DNA from: Ehretia macrophylla
Lineage: Eukaryota; Streptophyta; Magnoliopsida; Boraginales; Ehretiaceae
Assembly: GCA_037974665.1 (NCBI GenBank)
Contig: CM075773.1
Coordinates: forward strand, 25,422,353 to 25,486,352
DNA length: 64,000 bases
Direction: 5' to 3'
The position numbers and the translations under genes were made by a program. Below, piece after piece: positions 12,650 through 25,025 of the stretch (its first letter is position 1; every line of letters starts with the position of its first letter). The notes under the pieces are model-generated. The model ran no database searches. It was not told the origin of the DNA and saw only the letters and a list, made by a program, of their open reading frames with translations.

Positions 12650-13420
12650 TAGAGGCTGGGCTCGCAAACCGAAGGCGTGGGGCTTGGGACCACGTCTCCG
12701 TCGCTCCGGAGCCCATAACTTTTGATCCGTAAAGAGTTACGCGGCCCACAGCATACCGTTGGAAAGCTCTCCGAGAGCTCTACGACGGGACAACTAAGCT
12801 ATGCTTCCCTGTGCCTTTTTTTGAGCCAAAAACCGAACATTTTCATCAGTTTTGGGATACTTTTCTTCTTTTGCGCTGTTTTTCCGTTCGGGATCGTACG
12901 TCGCGCGCCGCGAAAAGGGCGACAACCCAATCCGTCCCATTTTTGTTACCGAATCCCGCTGCACCTTGGGCGAGACAGCTTCGCTTCGCGTAGAGGCTGG
13001 GCTCGCAAACCGAAGGCGTGGGGCTTGGGACCACGTCTCCGTCGCTCCGGAGCCCATAACTTTTGATCCGTAAAGAGTTACGCGGCCCACAGCATACCGT
13101 TGGAAAGCTCTCCGAGAGCTCTACGACTGGACAGCTAAGATTAGCTCCGCTGGGCCTTTTTTCGGTGCCCAAAATCAAACATTTTCATCAGTTTCGGGAC
13201 ACTTTTCTTCTTTCGCGATGTTTTTTCATCCCGGATCGTACGTCGTGCGCCGAAAAAAGGGCGACAACCCAATCCGTCCCATTTTTGTTACCGAATCCCG
13301 CGGCACCTTGGGCGAGACAGCTTCGCTTCGCGTAGAGGCTGGGCTCGCAAACCGAAGGCGTGGGGCTTGGGACCAGGTCTCCGTCGCTCCGGAGCCCATA
13401 ACTTTTGACCCGTAGGGACT
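12650..13420. repeat. Run of monomers with CTCGCAAACCGAAGGCG
   Basis: Three consecutive units (12653, 12995, 13337) carry GGGCTCGCAAACCGAAGG instead of GGGCCCGCAAACCGAGGG. The same pair of changes recurs at about 37618, 50576 and 50918. The first two also share GGGACCACGTCTCC. A local spread of one variant over successive units is the simplest reading. Confidence 0.65.
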
Positions 13421-14088
13421 TACGCGGCCCAGAGCATACCGTTGGAAAGCTCTCCGAGAGCTCTACGACGGGACAGCCAAGCTACGCTTCGCTGGACCTT
13501 TTTTCGGAGCCCAAAATCGAACGTTTTCATCAGTTTCGCGACACTTTTCTTCTTTTGAGCTGTTTTTCCGTCCCGGATCGTCCGTCGTGCGCCGCGAAAA
13601 GGGCGACAACCCAATCCATCCCAATTATGTTACCGAATCCTGCGGCACCTTGGGCGAGACAGCTTCGCTTCGCGTAGAGGCTGGGCCCGCAAACCGACTG
13701 CGTGGGGCTTGGGACCAGGTCTCGGTCGCTCCCGAGCCCATAACTTTTGATCCGTAAGGAGTTACGCGGCCTACAGCATACCGTTGGAAAGCTCTCCGAG
13801 AGCTCTACGACGGGGCAGCCAAGCTATGCTTCGCTGGACCTTTTTTCGGAGCCCAAAATCGAAAGTTTTCATCAGTTTCGGGACACTTTTCTTCTTTTGT
13901 GCTGTTTTTCCGTCCCGGATCGTCCGTCGTGCGCCGCGAAAAGGGCGACAACCCAATCCGTCCCATTTCTGTTACCGAATCCCGCGGCACCTCGGGCGCG
14001 ACAGCTTCGCTTCGCGTAGAGGCTGGGCCCACAAACCGAGGGCGTGGGGCTTGGGACCAGGTCTCCGTCGCTCCGGAGCCCATAACTT

Positions 14089-14425
14089 TTGATCCGTAAG
14101 AAGTTAAGCGGCCCACAGTATACCGTTGGAAATCTCTCAGAGAGCTCTACGACGGGACAGCTAAGCAATGCTGGACCTTTTTTCGGAGCCCAAAATCGAA
14201 CATTTTCATCAGTTTCGGGAAATTTTTCTTCTTTCGCGCTGTTTTTCCGTCCCGGATCGTACGTCGTGCGCCGCGAAAAGGGCGACAACCCAATCCGTCC
14301 CATTTCTGTTACCGAATCCCGCGGCACCTTGGGCGAGACAGCTTCGATTCGCGTAGAGGCTGGGCCCGCAAACTGAGGGCGTAGGGCTTGGGACCAGGTC
14401 TCCGTCGCTCCGGAGCCCATAACTT
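14089..14425. repeat. Shortened monomer, 337 bp
   Basis: Five bases (TTCGC) are missing near 14172, where GCAATGC joins directly to TGGACC. A GC doublet flanks the lost stretch, consistent with slippage. The left part also has AAGCGGCCC, CAGTATACC and CTCTCAGAGAG. Confidence 0.8.
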
Positions 14426-14767
14426 TTGATTCGTAAAGAGTTACGCGGCCCACAGCATACCGTTGGAAAGCTCTCCGAGAGCTCTACGACGGGACAGCCA
14501 AGCAATGCTTCGCTGTGCCTTTTTTCGGAGCCCAAAATCGAACGTTTTCATCAGTTTCGGGACACTTTTCTTCTTTTGCGCTGTTTTTCCGTCCCGGATC
14601 GTACGTCGTGCACCGAGAAAAGGGCGACAACCCAATCCGTCCCAATTCTGTTACCGAATCCCGCCGTACCTTGGGCGAGACAGCTTCAATTCGCGTAGAG
14701 GCTGGGCCCGCAAACCGAGGGCGTGGGTCCTGCGACCAAGTCTCCGTCGGTCCGGAGCCCAGAACTT

Positions 14768-15109
14768 TTGATCCGGAGAGAGTGACGCGGCCCGCAGGAT
14801 ACCGTAGGAAAGCTCTTCGAGAGCTCTACGACGGGACAGCCAAGCTATGCTTCGCTGGGCCTTTTTTCGGAGCCCAAAATCGAACGTTTTCATCAGTTTT
14901 GGGACACTTTTCTTCTTTTGCGCTATTTTTTCGTCCCGGATCGTACGTCGCGCGCCGAGAAAAGGGCGACAACCCAATCCGTCGCATTTCTGTTACCGAA
15001 TCCCGCGGCACCTTGGGCGAGACAGCTTCGCTTCACGTAGAGGCTCGGCCCGCAAACCGAGGGCGTGGGGCTTGGGACTTGGTCTCCGCCGCTCCGGAGC
15101 CCATAACTT
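14768..15109. repeat. Divergent monomer lacking the conserved TAA in its anchor
   Basis: The anchor reads GATCCGGAGAGAGTGACG instead of GATCCGTAAAGAGTTACG, followed by CCCGCAGGATACCGTAGG. Losing the TAA joins the open frame of the previous unit to this one (about 201 codons across 14515-15120). That is a consequence of the repeat, not evidence of a protein. Confidence 0.6.
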
Positions 15110-15451
15110 TTGATCCGTAAGGAGTTACGCGGCCCACAGCATATCGTTGGAAAGCTGTCCGAGAGCTCGACGACGGGGTAGCCAAGCTTTGCTTAGCTGG
15201 GCCTTTTTTCAGAGCCCAAAATCGAACGTTTTCATCAGTTTCGGGACACTATTCTTCTTTTGCGCTGTTTTTCCGTCCCAGATCGCGCGTCGTGCACTGC
15301 GAAAAGGATGACAACCCAATCCGTCCCATTTTTGTTACCGAATCCCGCGGCACCTTGGGCGAGACAGCTTCGCTTCGCGTAGAGGCTGGGCCAGCAAACC
15401 GAGGGCTTGGGGCTTGCGACCAGGTCTCCGTCGCTCCGGAGCCCATAACTT

Positions 15452-16134
15452 TTGATCCGTAAAGAGTTACGCGGCCCACAGCATACCGTTGGAAAGCTCT
15501 CCGAGAGCTCTACGACGGGGCAGCCAAGCTGTGCTTCACCGGGCCTTTTTTCGGAGCCCAAAATCGAACGTTTACATCAGTTTCGGGACACTTTTCTTCT
15601 TTTGCGCTGTTTTTCCGTCCCGGATCGTACGGCGCGCGCCGCGAATAGGGCGACAGCCCAATCCGTCCCGTTTCTGTTACCGAATCCCGCGGCACCTTGG
15701 GCGAGACAGCTTCGCTTCGCGTGGAGGCTGGGCCCGCAAACCGAGGGGTGGGGCTTGGGACCAAGTCTCCGTCGCTTCGGAGCCCATAACTTTTGATCCG
15801 TAAAGAGTTACGCGGCCCACAGCATACCGTTGGAAAGCTCTCCGAGAGCTCTACGACGGGACAGCGAAGCTTTGCTTCCCTGTGGCTTTTTTCGGAGCCC
15901 AAAATCGAACGTTTTCATCAGTTTCGGGACACTTTTCTGCTTTTGCGCTGTTTTTCCGTCCCGGATCGTACGTCGCGCGCCGCGAATAGGGCGACAACCC
16001 AATCAGTCCCATTTTTGTTACCGAATCCCGCGGTACCTTGGGCGAGACAGCTTCGCTTCGCGTAGAGGCTGGGCCCGCAAACCGAGGACGTTGGGCTTGT
16101 GACCAAGTCTCTGTCGCTCCAGTGCCCATAACTT
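15452..16134. repeat. C-type monomer followed by a hybrid
   Basis: The first unit is C-type (GAATAGGGCGACAGCCC, CCCGTTTCTG) with a shortened GAGGGGTGGGG. The second keeps GAATAGGG but has GACAACCC, AATCAGTCCC and CATTTTTG, so it is C-type only in its middle. Confidence 0.65.
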
Positions 16135-18185
16135 TTGATTCGTAAAGAGTTATGCGGCACACTGTAAACCGTTGGAAAGCTCTCCGAGAGCTCTACGACG
16201 GGACAGCCAAGCTATGCTTCGCTGTGCCTTTTTTCGGAGCCCAAAATCGAACGTTTTCATCAGTTTCGTGACATTTTTCTTCTTTTGCGCTGTTTTTCCG
16301 TCCCGGATCGTACGTCGTGCGCCGCGAAAAGGGCGACAACCCAATCCATCCCATTTTTGTTACCGAATCCCGCGGCACCTTGGGCGAGACAGCTTCGCTT
16401 CGCGTAGAGGCTGGGCCCACAAACCGAGGGCGTGGGGCTTGGTACCACGTCTCCGTCGCTCCGGAGCCCATAACTTTTGATCCGTAAAGAGTTACGCAGC
16501 CCACAGCATATCGTTGGAAAGCTCTCCGAGAGCTCTACGACGGGACAGCCAAGCTATGCTTCGCTGTGCCTTTTTTCGGAGCCCAAAATCGAACGTTTTC
16601 AACAGTTTCGGGACACTTTTCTTCTTTTGCGCTGTTTTTCCGTCCCGGATCGTACGTCGCGCGCCGCGAAAAGGGCAACAACCCAATCCATCCCATTTCT
16701 ATTACCGAATCTCGCGGCACCTTGGTCGAGACACAATTCGCTTCACGTAGAGGCTGGGCCCGCACTCCGAGGGCGCAGGGCTTGGGACCATGTCTCCGTC
16801 GCTCCGGAGCCCATAACTTTTGATCCGTAAAGAGTTACGCGGCCCACAGCATACTGTTGGAAAGCTCTCCGAGAGCTCTACGACGGGACAGCCAAGCTAT
16901 GCTTCGCTGTGCCTTTTTTCAGATCCCAAAATCGAACGTTTTCATCAGTTTCGGGACACTTTTCTTCTTTTGCGCTGTTTTTCCGTCCCGGATCGTACGT
17001 CTTGCGCCGCGAAAAGGGCGACAACCGATCCATCCCATTTCTGTTACCGAATCCCGTGGCACCTTGGGCGAGACAAATTCGCTTCACCTAGAGGCTGGGC
17101 CCGCAAACCGAGGTCGTGGGGCTTGGGACCAGGTCTCCGTCGCTCCGGAGCCCATTACTTTTGATCCGTAAAGAGTTACGCGGCCCACAGCATACCGTTG
17201 GAAAGCTCTCCGAGAGCTCTACGACGGGGCAGCCAAGCTTTGCTTCGCTGGACCTTTTTTCGGAGCCCAAAATCGAACGTTTTCATCAGTTTCGGGAAAC
17301 TTTTCTTCTTTTGCGCTGTTTTTCCGTCCCGGATCGTACGTCGTGCGCCGCGAAAAGGGCGACAACCCAATCCGTCCCATTTCTGTTAACGAATCCCGCG
17401 GCACCTTGGGCGAGACAGCTTCGATTCGCGTAGAGGCTGGGCCCACAAACTGAGGGCGTGGGGCTTGGTACCAGGTCTCCGTCGCTCCGGAGCCCATAAC
17501 TTTTGATCCGTAAGGAGTTAAGCGGCCCACAGCATACCGTTGGAAAGCTCTCCGAGAGCTCTACGACGGGGCAGCAAGCTTTGCTTCGCTGGGCCTTTTT
17601 TCGGAGCCCAAAATCGAACGTTTTCATCAGTTTCGGGACATTTTTCTTCTTTCGCGCTGTTTTTCCGACCCGGATCGTACGTCGTGCGCCGCGAAAAGGG
17701 CGACAACCCAATCCGTCCCATTTTTGTTACCGAATCCCGCGGCACCTTGGGCGAGACAGCTTCGCTTCGCGTAGAGGCTGGGCCCGCAAACCGAGGGCGT
17801 GGGGCTTGGGACCAGGTCTCCGTCGCTCCAGAGCCCATAACTTTTGATCTGTAAAGAGTTACGCGGCCCACAGTATACCGTTGGAAAGCTCTCCGAAAGC
17901 TCTACGACGGGACAGCCAAGCATCGCTTCGCTCGGCCTTTTTTCGGAGCCCAAAATCGAACGTTTTCATCAGTTTCGGGACATTTTTCTTCTTTTGCGCT
18001 GTTTTTCCGTCCCGGATCGTACGTCGTGCGCCGCGAAAAGGGCGACAACCCAATCCGTCCCATTTTTGTTACCGAATCCCGCGCCAACTTGGGCGAGACA
18101 GCTTCGCTTTGCGTAGAGGCTGGGCCCGCAAACCGAGGGCGTGGGGCTTGCGACCAAGTCTCCGTCGCTACGGAGCCCATAACTT

Positions 18186-18527
18186 TTGATCCGTAAAGAG
18201 TTACGCGGCCCACAGTATACCGTTGGAAAGCTCTCCGAGAGCTCTACGACGGGACAGCCAAGCATCGCTTCGCTGTGCCTTTTTTCGGAGCCCAAAATCG
18301 AACGATTTCATCAGTTTCAGGACACTTTTCTTCTTTTGTGCTATTTTTCCGTCCCGGATCGTAAGTCGTGCGCCGCGAAAAGGGCGACAACCCAATCCGT
18401 CCCATTTTTGTTACCGAATCCCACGGTACCTTGGGCGAGACAGCTTCGCTTCGCGTAGAGGTTGGGCCCACAAACCGAGGGCGTGGGGCTTGGGACCAGG
18501 TCTCCGTCGCTCCAGAGCCCATAACTT
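18186..18527. repeat. D-type monomer
   Basis: It has the full D-type set with CAGTATACC and the hypervariable word GCATCGCTTCGCTGTGCC. The tail is GAGGTTGGGCCCAC. Other D-type units begin at 19554 (divergent), 20922, 22631, 23658, 27420, 29129, 30155, 37680, 40074, 41427, 42453, 46556, 47240, 48927, 52688, 53714, 54056, 54398 and 62605. Confidence 0.7.
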
Positions 18528-19553
18528 TTGGTCTGTAAAGAGTTACGCGGCCCACAGCATACCGTTGGAAAGCTCTCCGAGAGTTCTACGACGGGACAGC
18601 TAAGCTACGCTTCGCTGTGCCTTTTTTCGGAGCCCAAAATCGATCGTTTTCATCAGTTTCGGGACACTTTTCTTCTTGTGCGCTGTTTTTCCGTCCCGGA
18701 TCGTACGTCGTGCGCCGCGAAAAGGGCGACAACCCAATCCGTCCCATTTTTGTTACCAAATCCCGTGGCACCTTGGGCGAGACAGCTTCGTTTCACCTAG
18801 AGGCTGGGCCTGCAAACCGAGGGCGTGGGGCTTGGGACCTGGTCTCCGTCGCTCCGGAGCCCATAACTTTTGATCCGTAAGGAGTTACGCGGCCTACAGC
18901 ATACCGTTGGAAAGCTCTCCGAGAGCTCTACCACGGGGCAGCCAAGCATTACTTCGCTGGACCTTTTTTCGGAGCCCAAAATCGAACGTTTTCATCAGTT
19001 TCGGGACACTTTTCTTCTTTTGCGCTGTTATTCCGTCCCGGATCGTCCGTCGTGCGCAGCGAAAAGGGCGACAACCCAATCCGTCCCATTTCTGTTACCG
19101 AATCCCGCGGCACCGTGGGCGAGACAGCTTCGTTTCACCTAGAGGCTGGGCCCACAAACCGAGGGCGTGGGGCTTGGTACCAGGTCTCCGTCGCTCCGGA
19201 GCCCATAACTTTTGATCCGTAAAGAGTTACGCGGCCCACAGCATACCGTTGGAAAGCTCTCCGAGAGCTCTACGACGGGACAGCTAAGCTTTGCTTTGCT
19301 GGACCTTTTTTCAGAGCCCAAAATCGAACGTTTTCATCAGTTTCGGGACACGTTTCTTCTTTTGTGCTGTTTTTCCGTCCCGGGCCGTCCGTCGTGCGCC
19401 GCGAAAAGGGCGTCAACCCAGTCCGTCCCGTTTTTGTTACCGAATCCCGCGGCACCTTGGGCGAGACAGATTCGATTTGCGTAGAGGCTGGGCCCGCAAA
19501 CCGAGGGCGTGGGGCTTGCGACCAAGTCTCCGTCGCTCCCGAGCCCATAACTT

Positions 19554-19895
19554 TTGATCCGTAAAGAGTTACGCGGCCCACAGTATAGCGTTGCAAAGCA
19601 CCCCGAGAGCTCTACGACGCGACAGCCAAGCTTCGCTTCGCTGTCCCTTTTTTCAGAGCCCAAAATCGACCGATTTCATCAGTTTCAGGACACTTTTCTT
19701 CTTTGGTGCTATTTTTCCGCCCCGGATCGTATGTCGTGCGCCGCGAAAAGGGCGACATCCCAATCCGTCCCATTTTTATTACCGAATCCCGCGGTACCTT
19801 GGGCGAGATAGCTTCGCTTCGCGTAGAGGCTGGGCCCGCAAACCGAGGGCGTGGGGCTTGGGACCAGGTCTCCGTCGCTCTAGAGCCCAAAACTT
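19554..19895. repeat. Divergent D-type monomer
   Basis: The D-type core is present (GATTTCATCAGTTTCAG, GTGCTATTTTTCC) with many private changes: TATAGCGTTGCAAAGCACCCC, CTGTCCC, CGACCGATTTC, CCGCCCCGGATCGTATG and GACATCCC. The preceding unit (19212) is also unusual (CCGGGCCGTCCG, GGCGTCAACCCAGTCC). Confidence 0.65.
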
Positions 19896-20921
19896 TTGAT
19901 CCGTAAAGACTTACGCGGCCCACAGCATACCGTTGGAAAGCTCTCCGAGAGCTCTACGAAGGGACAGCCAAGCTATGCATCGCTGTACCTTTTTTCGGAG
20001 CCCAAAATCGATCGTTTTCATCAGTTTCGGGACACTTTTCTTCTTGTGCGCTGTTTTTCCGTCCCGGATCGTACGTCGTGCGCCGCGAAAAGGGCGACAA
20101 CCCAATCCGTCCCATTTTTGTTACCAAATCCCGTGGCACCTTGGGCGAGACAGCTTCGATTCGCGTAGAGGCTGGGCCTGCAAACCGAGGGCGTGGGGCT
20201 TGCGACCAAGTCTACGTCGCTCCGGAGCCCATAACTTTTGATCCGTAAAGAGTTACGCGGCCCACAGCATAGCGTTGGAAAGCTCTCCGAGAGCTCTACG
20301 CCGGGATAGCCAAGCTATGCTTCGCTGTACCTTTTTTCGGAGCCCAAAATCGAACGTTTTCATCAGTTTTGGGACACTTTTCTTCTTTTGCGCTGTTTTT
20401 CCGTCCCGGACCGTACGTCGTGCGCCACGAAAAGGGAGACAACCCAATCCGTCCCATTTTTGTTCCCGAATCCCGCGGCACCTTGGGCGAGACAGCTTCG
20501 CTTCGCGTAGAGGCTGGGCCCACAAACCGAGGGCGTGGGGCTTGGTACCAGGTCTCCGTCGCTCCGGAGCCCATAACTTTTGATCCGTAAAGAGTTACGC
20601 GGCCCACAGCATACCGTTGGAAAGCTCTCCGAGAGCTCTACAACGGAAAAGCTAAGCTTTGCTTTGCTGGGCCTTTTTTCAGAGCCCAAAATCGAACGTT
20701 TTCATCAGTTTCGGGACATTTTTCTTCTTTCGCGCTGTTTTTCCGTCCCGGATCGTACGTCGTGCGCCGCGAAAAGGGCGTCAACCCAATCCGTCCCATT
20801 TTTGTTACCGAATCCCGCGGCACCTTGGGCGAGACAGCTTCGATTTGCGTAGAGGCTGGGCCCGCAAACCGAGGGCGTGGGGCTTGCGGCCAAGTCTCCG
20901 TCGCTCCGGAGCCCATAACTT

Positions 20922-23900
20922 TTGATCCGTAAAGAGTTACGAGGCCCACAGTATACCGTTGGAAAGCTCTCCGAGAGCTCTACTACGGGACAGCCAAGCT
21001 TCGCTTCGCTGTGCCTTTTTTCGGAGCCCAAAATCGAACGATTTCATCAGTTTCAGGACACTTTTCTTCTTTTGTGCTATTTTTCCGTCCCGGATCGTAA
21101 GTCGTGCGCCGCGAAAAGGGCGACAACCCAATCCGTCCCATTTTTATTACCGAATCCCGCGGCACCTTGGGCGAGACAGCTTCGCTTCGCGTAGAGGCTG
21201 GGCCCGCAAACCGAGGGTGTGGGGCTTGGGACCAGGTCTCCGTCGCTCCAGAGCCCATAACTTTTGATCCGTAAAGAGTTACGCGGCCCACAGCATACCG
21301 TTGGAAAGCTCTCAGAGAGCTCTACGAAGGAACAGCCAAGCTATGCTTTGCTGTGCCTTTTTTCGGAGCCCAAAATCGATCGTTTTCATCAGTTTCGGGA
21401 CACTTTTCTTCTTTTGCGCTGTTTTTCCGTCCCGGATCGTACGTCGCGCGCCGCGAAAAGGGCGACAGCCCAATCCGTCCCATTTTTGTTACCGAATCCC
21501 GCGGCACCTTGGGCTAGACAGCTTCGCTTCGCGTGGAGGCTGGGCCCGCAAGCCGAGGGCGCTGGGCTTGGGACCAGGTCTCCGTCGCTCCAGAGCCCAT
21601 AACTTTTGATCCGTAAAGAGTTAAGTGGCCCACAGCATACCGTTGGAAAGCTCTCCGAGAGTTCTACGACGGTACAGCCAAGCTATGCTTCGCTGTGCCT
21701 TTTTTCGGAGCCCAAAATCGAACGTTTTCATCAGTTTCGGGACACTTTTCTTCTTTTGCGCTATATTTCCGTCCCGGATCGTACGTCGTGCGCCGCCAAA
21801 AGGGCGACCACCCAATCCGTCCCATTTTTGTTACCGAATCCCGCAGCACCTTGGGCGAGACAGCTTCGATTCGCATAGAGGCTGGGCCCGCAAACCGAGG
21901 GCGTGGGGCTTGCGACCAAGTCTCCGTCGCTCCGGAGCCCATAACTTTTGATCCGTAAAGAGTTACGCGGCCCACAGCATACCGTTGGAAAGCTCTCCGA
22001 GAGCTCTACGACGGGACAGCCAAGCTTCGCTTCGCTGTGCCTTTTTTCGGAGCCCAAAATCGAACATTTTCATCAGCCTCGGGACACTTTTCTTCTTTTG
22101 AGCTGTTTTTCTGCCCCGGACCGTGCGTCGTGCGTCGCGAAAAGGGCGACAACACAATCCGCCCCATTTCTGTTATCGAATCCCGCAGCACCTTGGGCGA
22201 GACAGCTTCGTTCGCGTAGAGGCTGGGCCCACAAACCGAGGGCGTGGGGCTTGGGACCAGGTCTCCGTCGCTCCAGATCCCATAACTTTTGATCCGTAAA
22301 GAGTTACGCGGCCCACAGCATACCGTTGGAAAGCTCTCCGAGAGCTCTACGACGGGACACCTAAGCTCTGCTTAGTTGGGTCTTTTTTCGGAGCCCAAAA
22401 TTGAACGTTTTCATCAGTTTCGGGACATTTTTCTTTTTTCGCGCTGTTTTTCCGTCCCGGATCGTACGTCGTGCACCGCGAAAAGGGCGACAACCCAATC
22501 CGTCCCATTTTTGTTACCGAATCCTGCGGCACCTTGGGCGAGACAGCTTCGCTTCGCGTAGAGGCTGGGCCCGCAAACCGAGGGCGTGGGGCTTGGGACC
22601 AGGTCTCCGTCGCTCCGGAGCCAATAACTTTTGATCCGTAAAGAGTTACGCGGCCCACAGTATACCGTTGGAAAGCTCTCCGAGAGCTCTACGACGGGAC
22701 AGCCAAGCTACGCTTCGCTGTGCCTTTTTTCGGAGCCCAAAATCGAACGATTTCATCAGTTTTAGGATACTTTTCTTCTTTTGTGCTATTTTTCCGTCTC
22801 GGATCGTAGGTCGTGCGCCGCGAAAAGGGCGACAACCCAATCCGTCCCATTTTTGTTACCGAATCCCGCGGCACCTTGGTCGAGTCAGCTTCGCTTCGCG
22901 TAGAGGTTGGGCTCGCAAACCGAGGGCGTGGGGCTTGGGACCAGGTCTCCGTCGCTCCAGAGCCCATAACTTTTGATCCGTAAAGAGTTACGCGGCCCAC
23001 AGCATACCGTTGGAAAGCTCTACGAGAGCTCTACGACGGGACAGCCAAGCTGAGCTTAGCTGTGCCTTCTTTCGGAGCCCAAAATCGAACGTTTTCATCA
23101 GTTTCGGGACATTTTTCTTCTTTTGCGCTGTTTTTCCGTCCCGGATCGTACGTCGTGCGCCGCGAAAAGGGCGACAACCCAATCCGTCCCATTTTTGTTA
23201 CCGAATCCTGCGGGACCTTGGGCGAGACCGCTTCGCTTCGCGTAGAAGCTGGGCCCGCAAACCGAGGGCGTGGGGCTTGGGACCAAGTCTCCGTCGCTCC
23301 AGAGCCCATAACTTTTGATCCGTAAAGAGTTACATGGCCCACAGCATACCGTTGGAAAGCTCTCCGAGAGTTCTACGACGTTACAGCCAAGCTACGCTTC
23401 GCTGGGCCTTTTTTAGGAGCCCAAAATCGAACGTTTTCATCAGTTTCGGGACACTTTTCTTCTTTTGCGCAGTTTTTCCGTCCCGGATCGTACGTCGCGC
23501 GCCGTGAAAAGGGCGACAACCCGATCCGTCCCATTTCTGTTACCGAATCTCGGGGCACCTTGGGCGAGACAGCTTCGATTCGCGTAGAGGCTGGGCCCGC
23601 AAAACCGAGGGCGTGGGGCTTGCGACCAAGTCTCCGTCGCTCCGAAGCCCATAACTTTTGATCTGTAAAGAGTTACGCGGCCCACAGTATACCGTTGGAA
23701 AGCTCTCCGAGAGCTCTACGACGGGACAGCCAAGCTTCGCTTCGCTGTGCCTTTTTTCGGAGCCCAAAATTGAACGATTTCATCAGTTTCAGGACACTTT
23801 TCTTCTTTTGTGCTATTTTTCCGTCCCGGATCGTAAGTCGTGCGCCGCGAAAAGGGCGACAACCCAATCCGTCCCATTTTTGTTACCGAATCCCGCGGCA

Positions 23901-23999
23901 CCTTGGGCAAGACAACTTCACTTCGCGTAGAGGCTGAGCCCGCAAACCTTTGGCGTGGGGCCTAAGACCAGGTCTCCGTCGCCCCACAGCCAATAACTT
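20922..23999. repeat. First higher-order copy: three D-type monomers in an 8-5-3 pattern
   Basis: D-type monomers at 20922, 22631 and 23658 lie 5 and 3 units apart, and the preceding D-type unit at 18186 is 8 units before the first. The second higher-order copy reproduces the 5 and 3 spacing at 27420, 29129 and 30155. Confidence 0.7.
21948..22288. repeat. Monomer with an E-type patch
   Basis: The left part matches 28446 exactly (CATCAGCCTCGGG, TTTTGAGCTG). Between about 22112 and 22194 this copy switches to E-type sequence (ACACAATCCGCCCC, TTATCG), while 28446 keeps the common form (ACCCAATCCGTCCC, TTACCG). It then matches again, including the shared 1-bp loss CAGCTTCGTTCGCG. Confidence 0.8.
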
Positions 24000-24055
24000 T
24001 TTATCCGTAAAGAGTCATGCGTCGCACAGCATACCGTTTGAAAGCTCTTTGAGAG
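23940..24055. repeat. Divergent patch spanning a monomer junction
   Basis: This stretch departs from the consensus in many places: CAAACCTTTGGCG, GGCCTAAGACC, GCCCCACAGCC, TTTTTATCCG, GTCATGCGTCGCACAGC, CCGTTTGAAAG and CTTTGAGAGC. The corresponding stretch of the second higher-order copy (30437-30552) is much closer to consensus. Flanking sequence is ordinary, so the patch is local. Confidence 0.7.
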
Positions 24056-24341
24056 CTCTACGACGGGACAGCCAAGCTTCGCTTCGCAGGGCATTTTTTC
24101 GGAGCCCAAAATCGAACGTTTTCATCAGTTTCGGGACATTTTTCTTCTTTTGCGCTATTTTTCCGTCCCGGATCGTACGTCATGCGCCGCGAAAAGGGCG
24201 ACAACCCAATCCGTCCTATTTTTGTTACCGAATACCGCGGCACCTTGGGCGAGACAGCTTGGCTTCGCGTAGAGGCTGGGCCCACAAACCGAGGGCGTGG
24301 GGCTTGGTACCAGGTCTCCGTCGCTCCGGAGCCCATAACTT

Positions 24342-25025
24342 TTGATCCGTAAAGAGTTACGCGGCCCACAGCATACCGTTGGAAAGCTCTCCGAGAGCTC
24401 TACGACGGGACAACCAAGCTATACTTCGCTGGGCCTTTTTTCGGAGCCCAAAATCGAACGTTTTCATCAGTTTCGGGACACTTTTCTGCTTTTGCGCTGT
24501 TTTTCCGTCCCGGATCGTACGTCGCGCGCCGCGAATAGGGCGACAGCCCAATCCGTCCCGTTTCTGTTACCGAATCCCGCGGCACCTTGGGCGAGACAGC
24601 TTCGCTTCGTGTGGAGGCTGGGCCCGCAAACCGAGGGCGCAGGGCTTGGGACCAGGTCTACGTCGCTCCGGAGCCCATAACTTTTGATCCGTAAGGAGTT
24701 ACGCGGCCCACAGCATACCGTTGGAAAGCTCTCCGAGAGCTCTACGACGGGGCAGCCAAGCTGTGCTTCGCTGGGCCTTTTTTCGGAGCCCAAAATCGAA
24801 CGTTTTCATCAGTTTCGGGACACTTTTCTTCTTTTGCGCTGTTTTTCCGTCCCGGATCGTACGTCGCGCGCCGCGAATAGGGCGACAGCCCAATCCGTCC
24901 CGTTTCTGTTACCGAATCCCGCGGCACCTTGGGCGAGACAGCTTCGCTTCGCGTAGAGGCTGGGCCCGCAAACCGAGGGCGCAGGGCTTGCTACCAAGTC
25001 TCCGTCGCTCCAGAGCCCATAACTT
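24342..25025. repeat. C-type (GAATAGGG) monomer pair in higher-order copy 1
   Basis: Both units have GAATAGGGCGACAGCCC, CCCGTTTCTG and GGCGCAGGGC. In the second higher-order copy the equivalent units are 30839, which is C-type, and 31181, which has switched to CTGCGAAAAGGACGACAACC. Confidence 0.75.

Larger units (their letters stand above)
76..17160. repeat. Left mosaic domain of the array
   Basis: About 50 monomers with strongly mixed subfamilies. The anchor variant GTAAGGAG is common here (about 17 of the first 46 monomers by eye) and much rarer to the right. The GAATAGGG subfamily is also concentrated here. ATTTCTGTTACC is frequent where the right half mostly has ATTTTTGTTACC. Internal echoes include about 130-650 with about 7990-8510, and the 4862 with the 8963 monomer. 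Confidence 0.6.
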
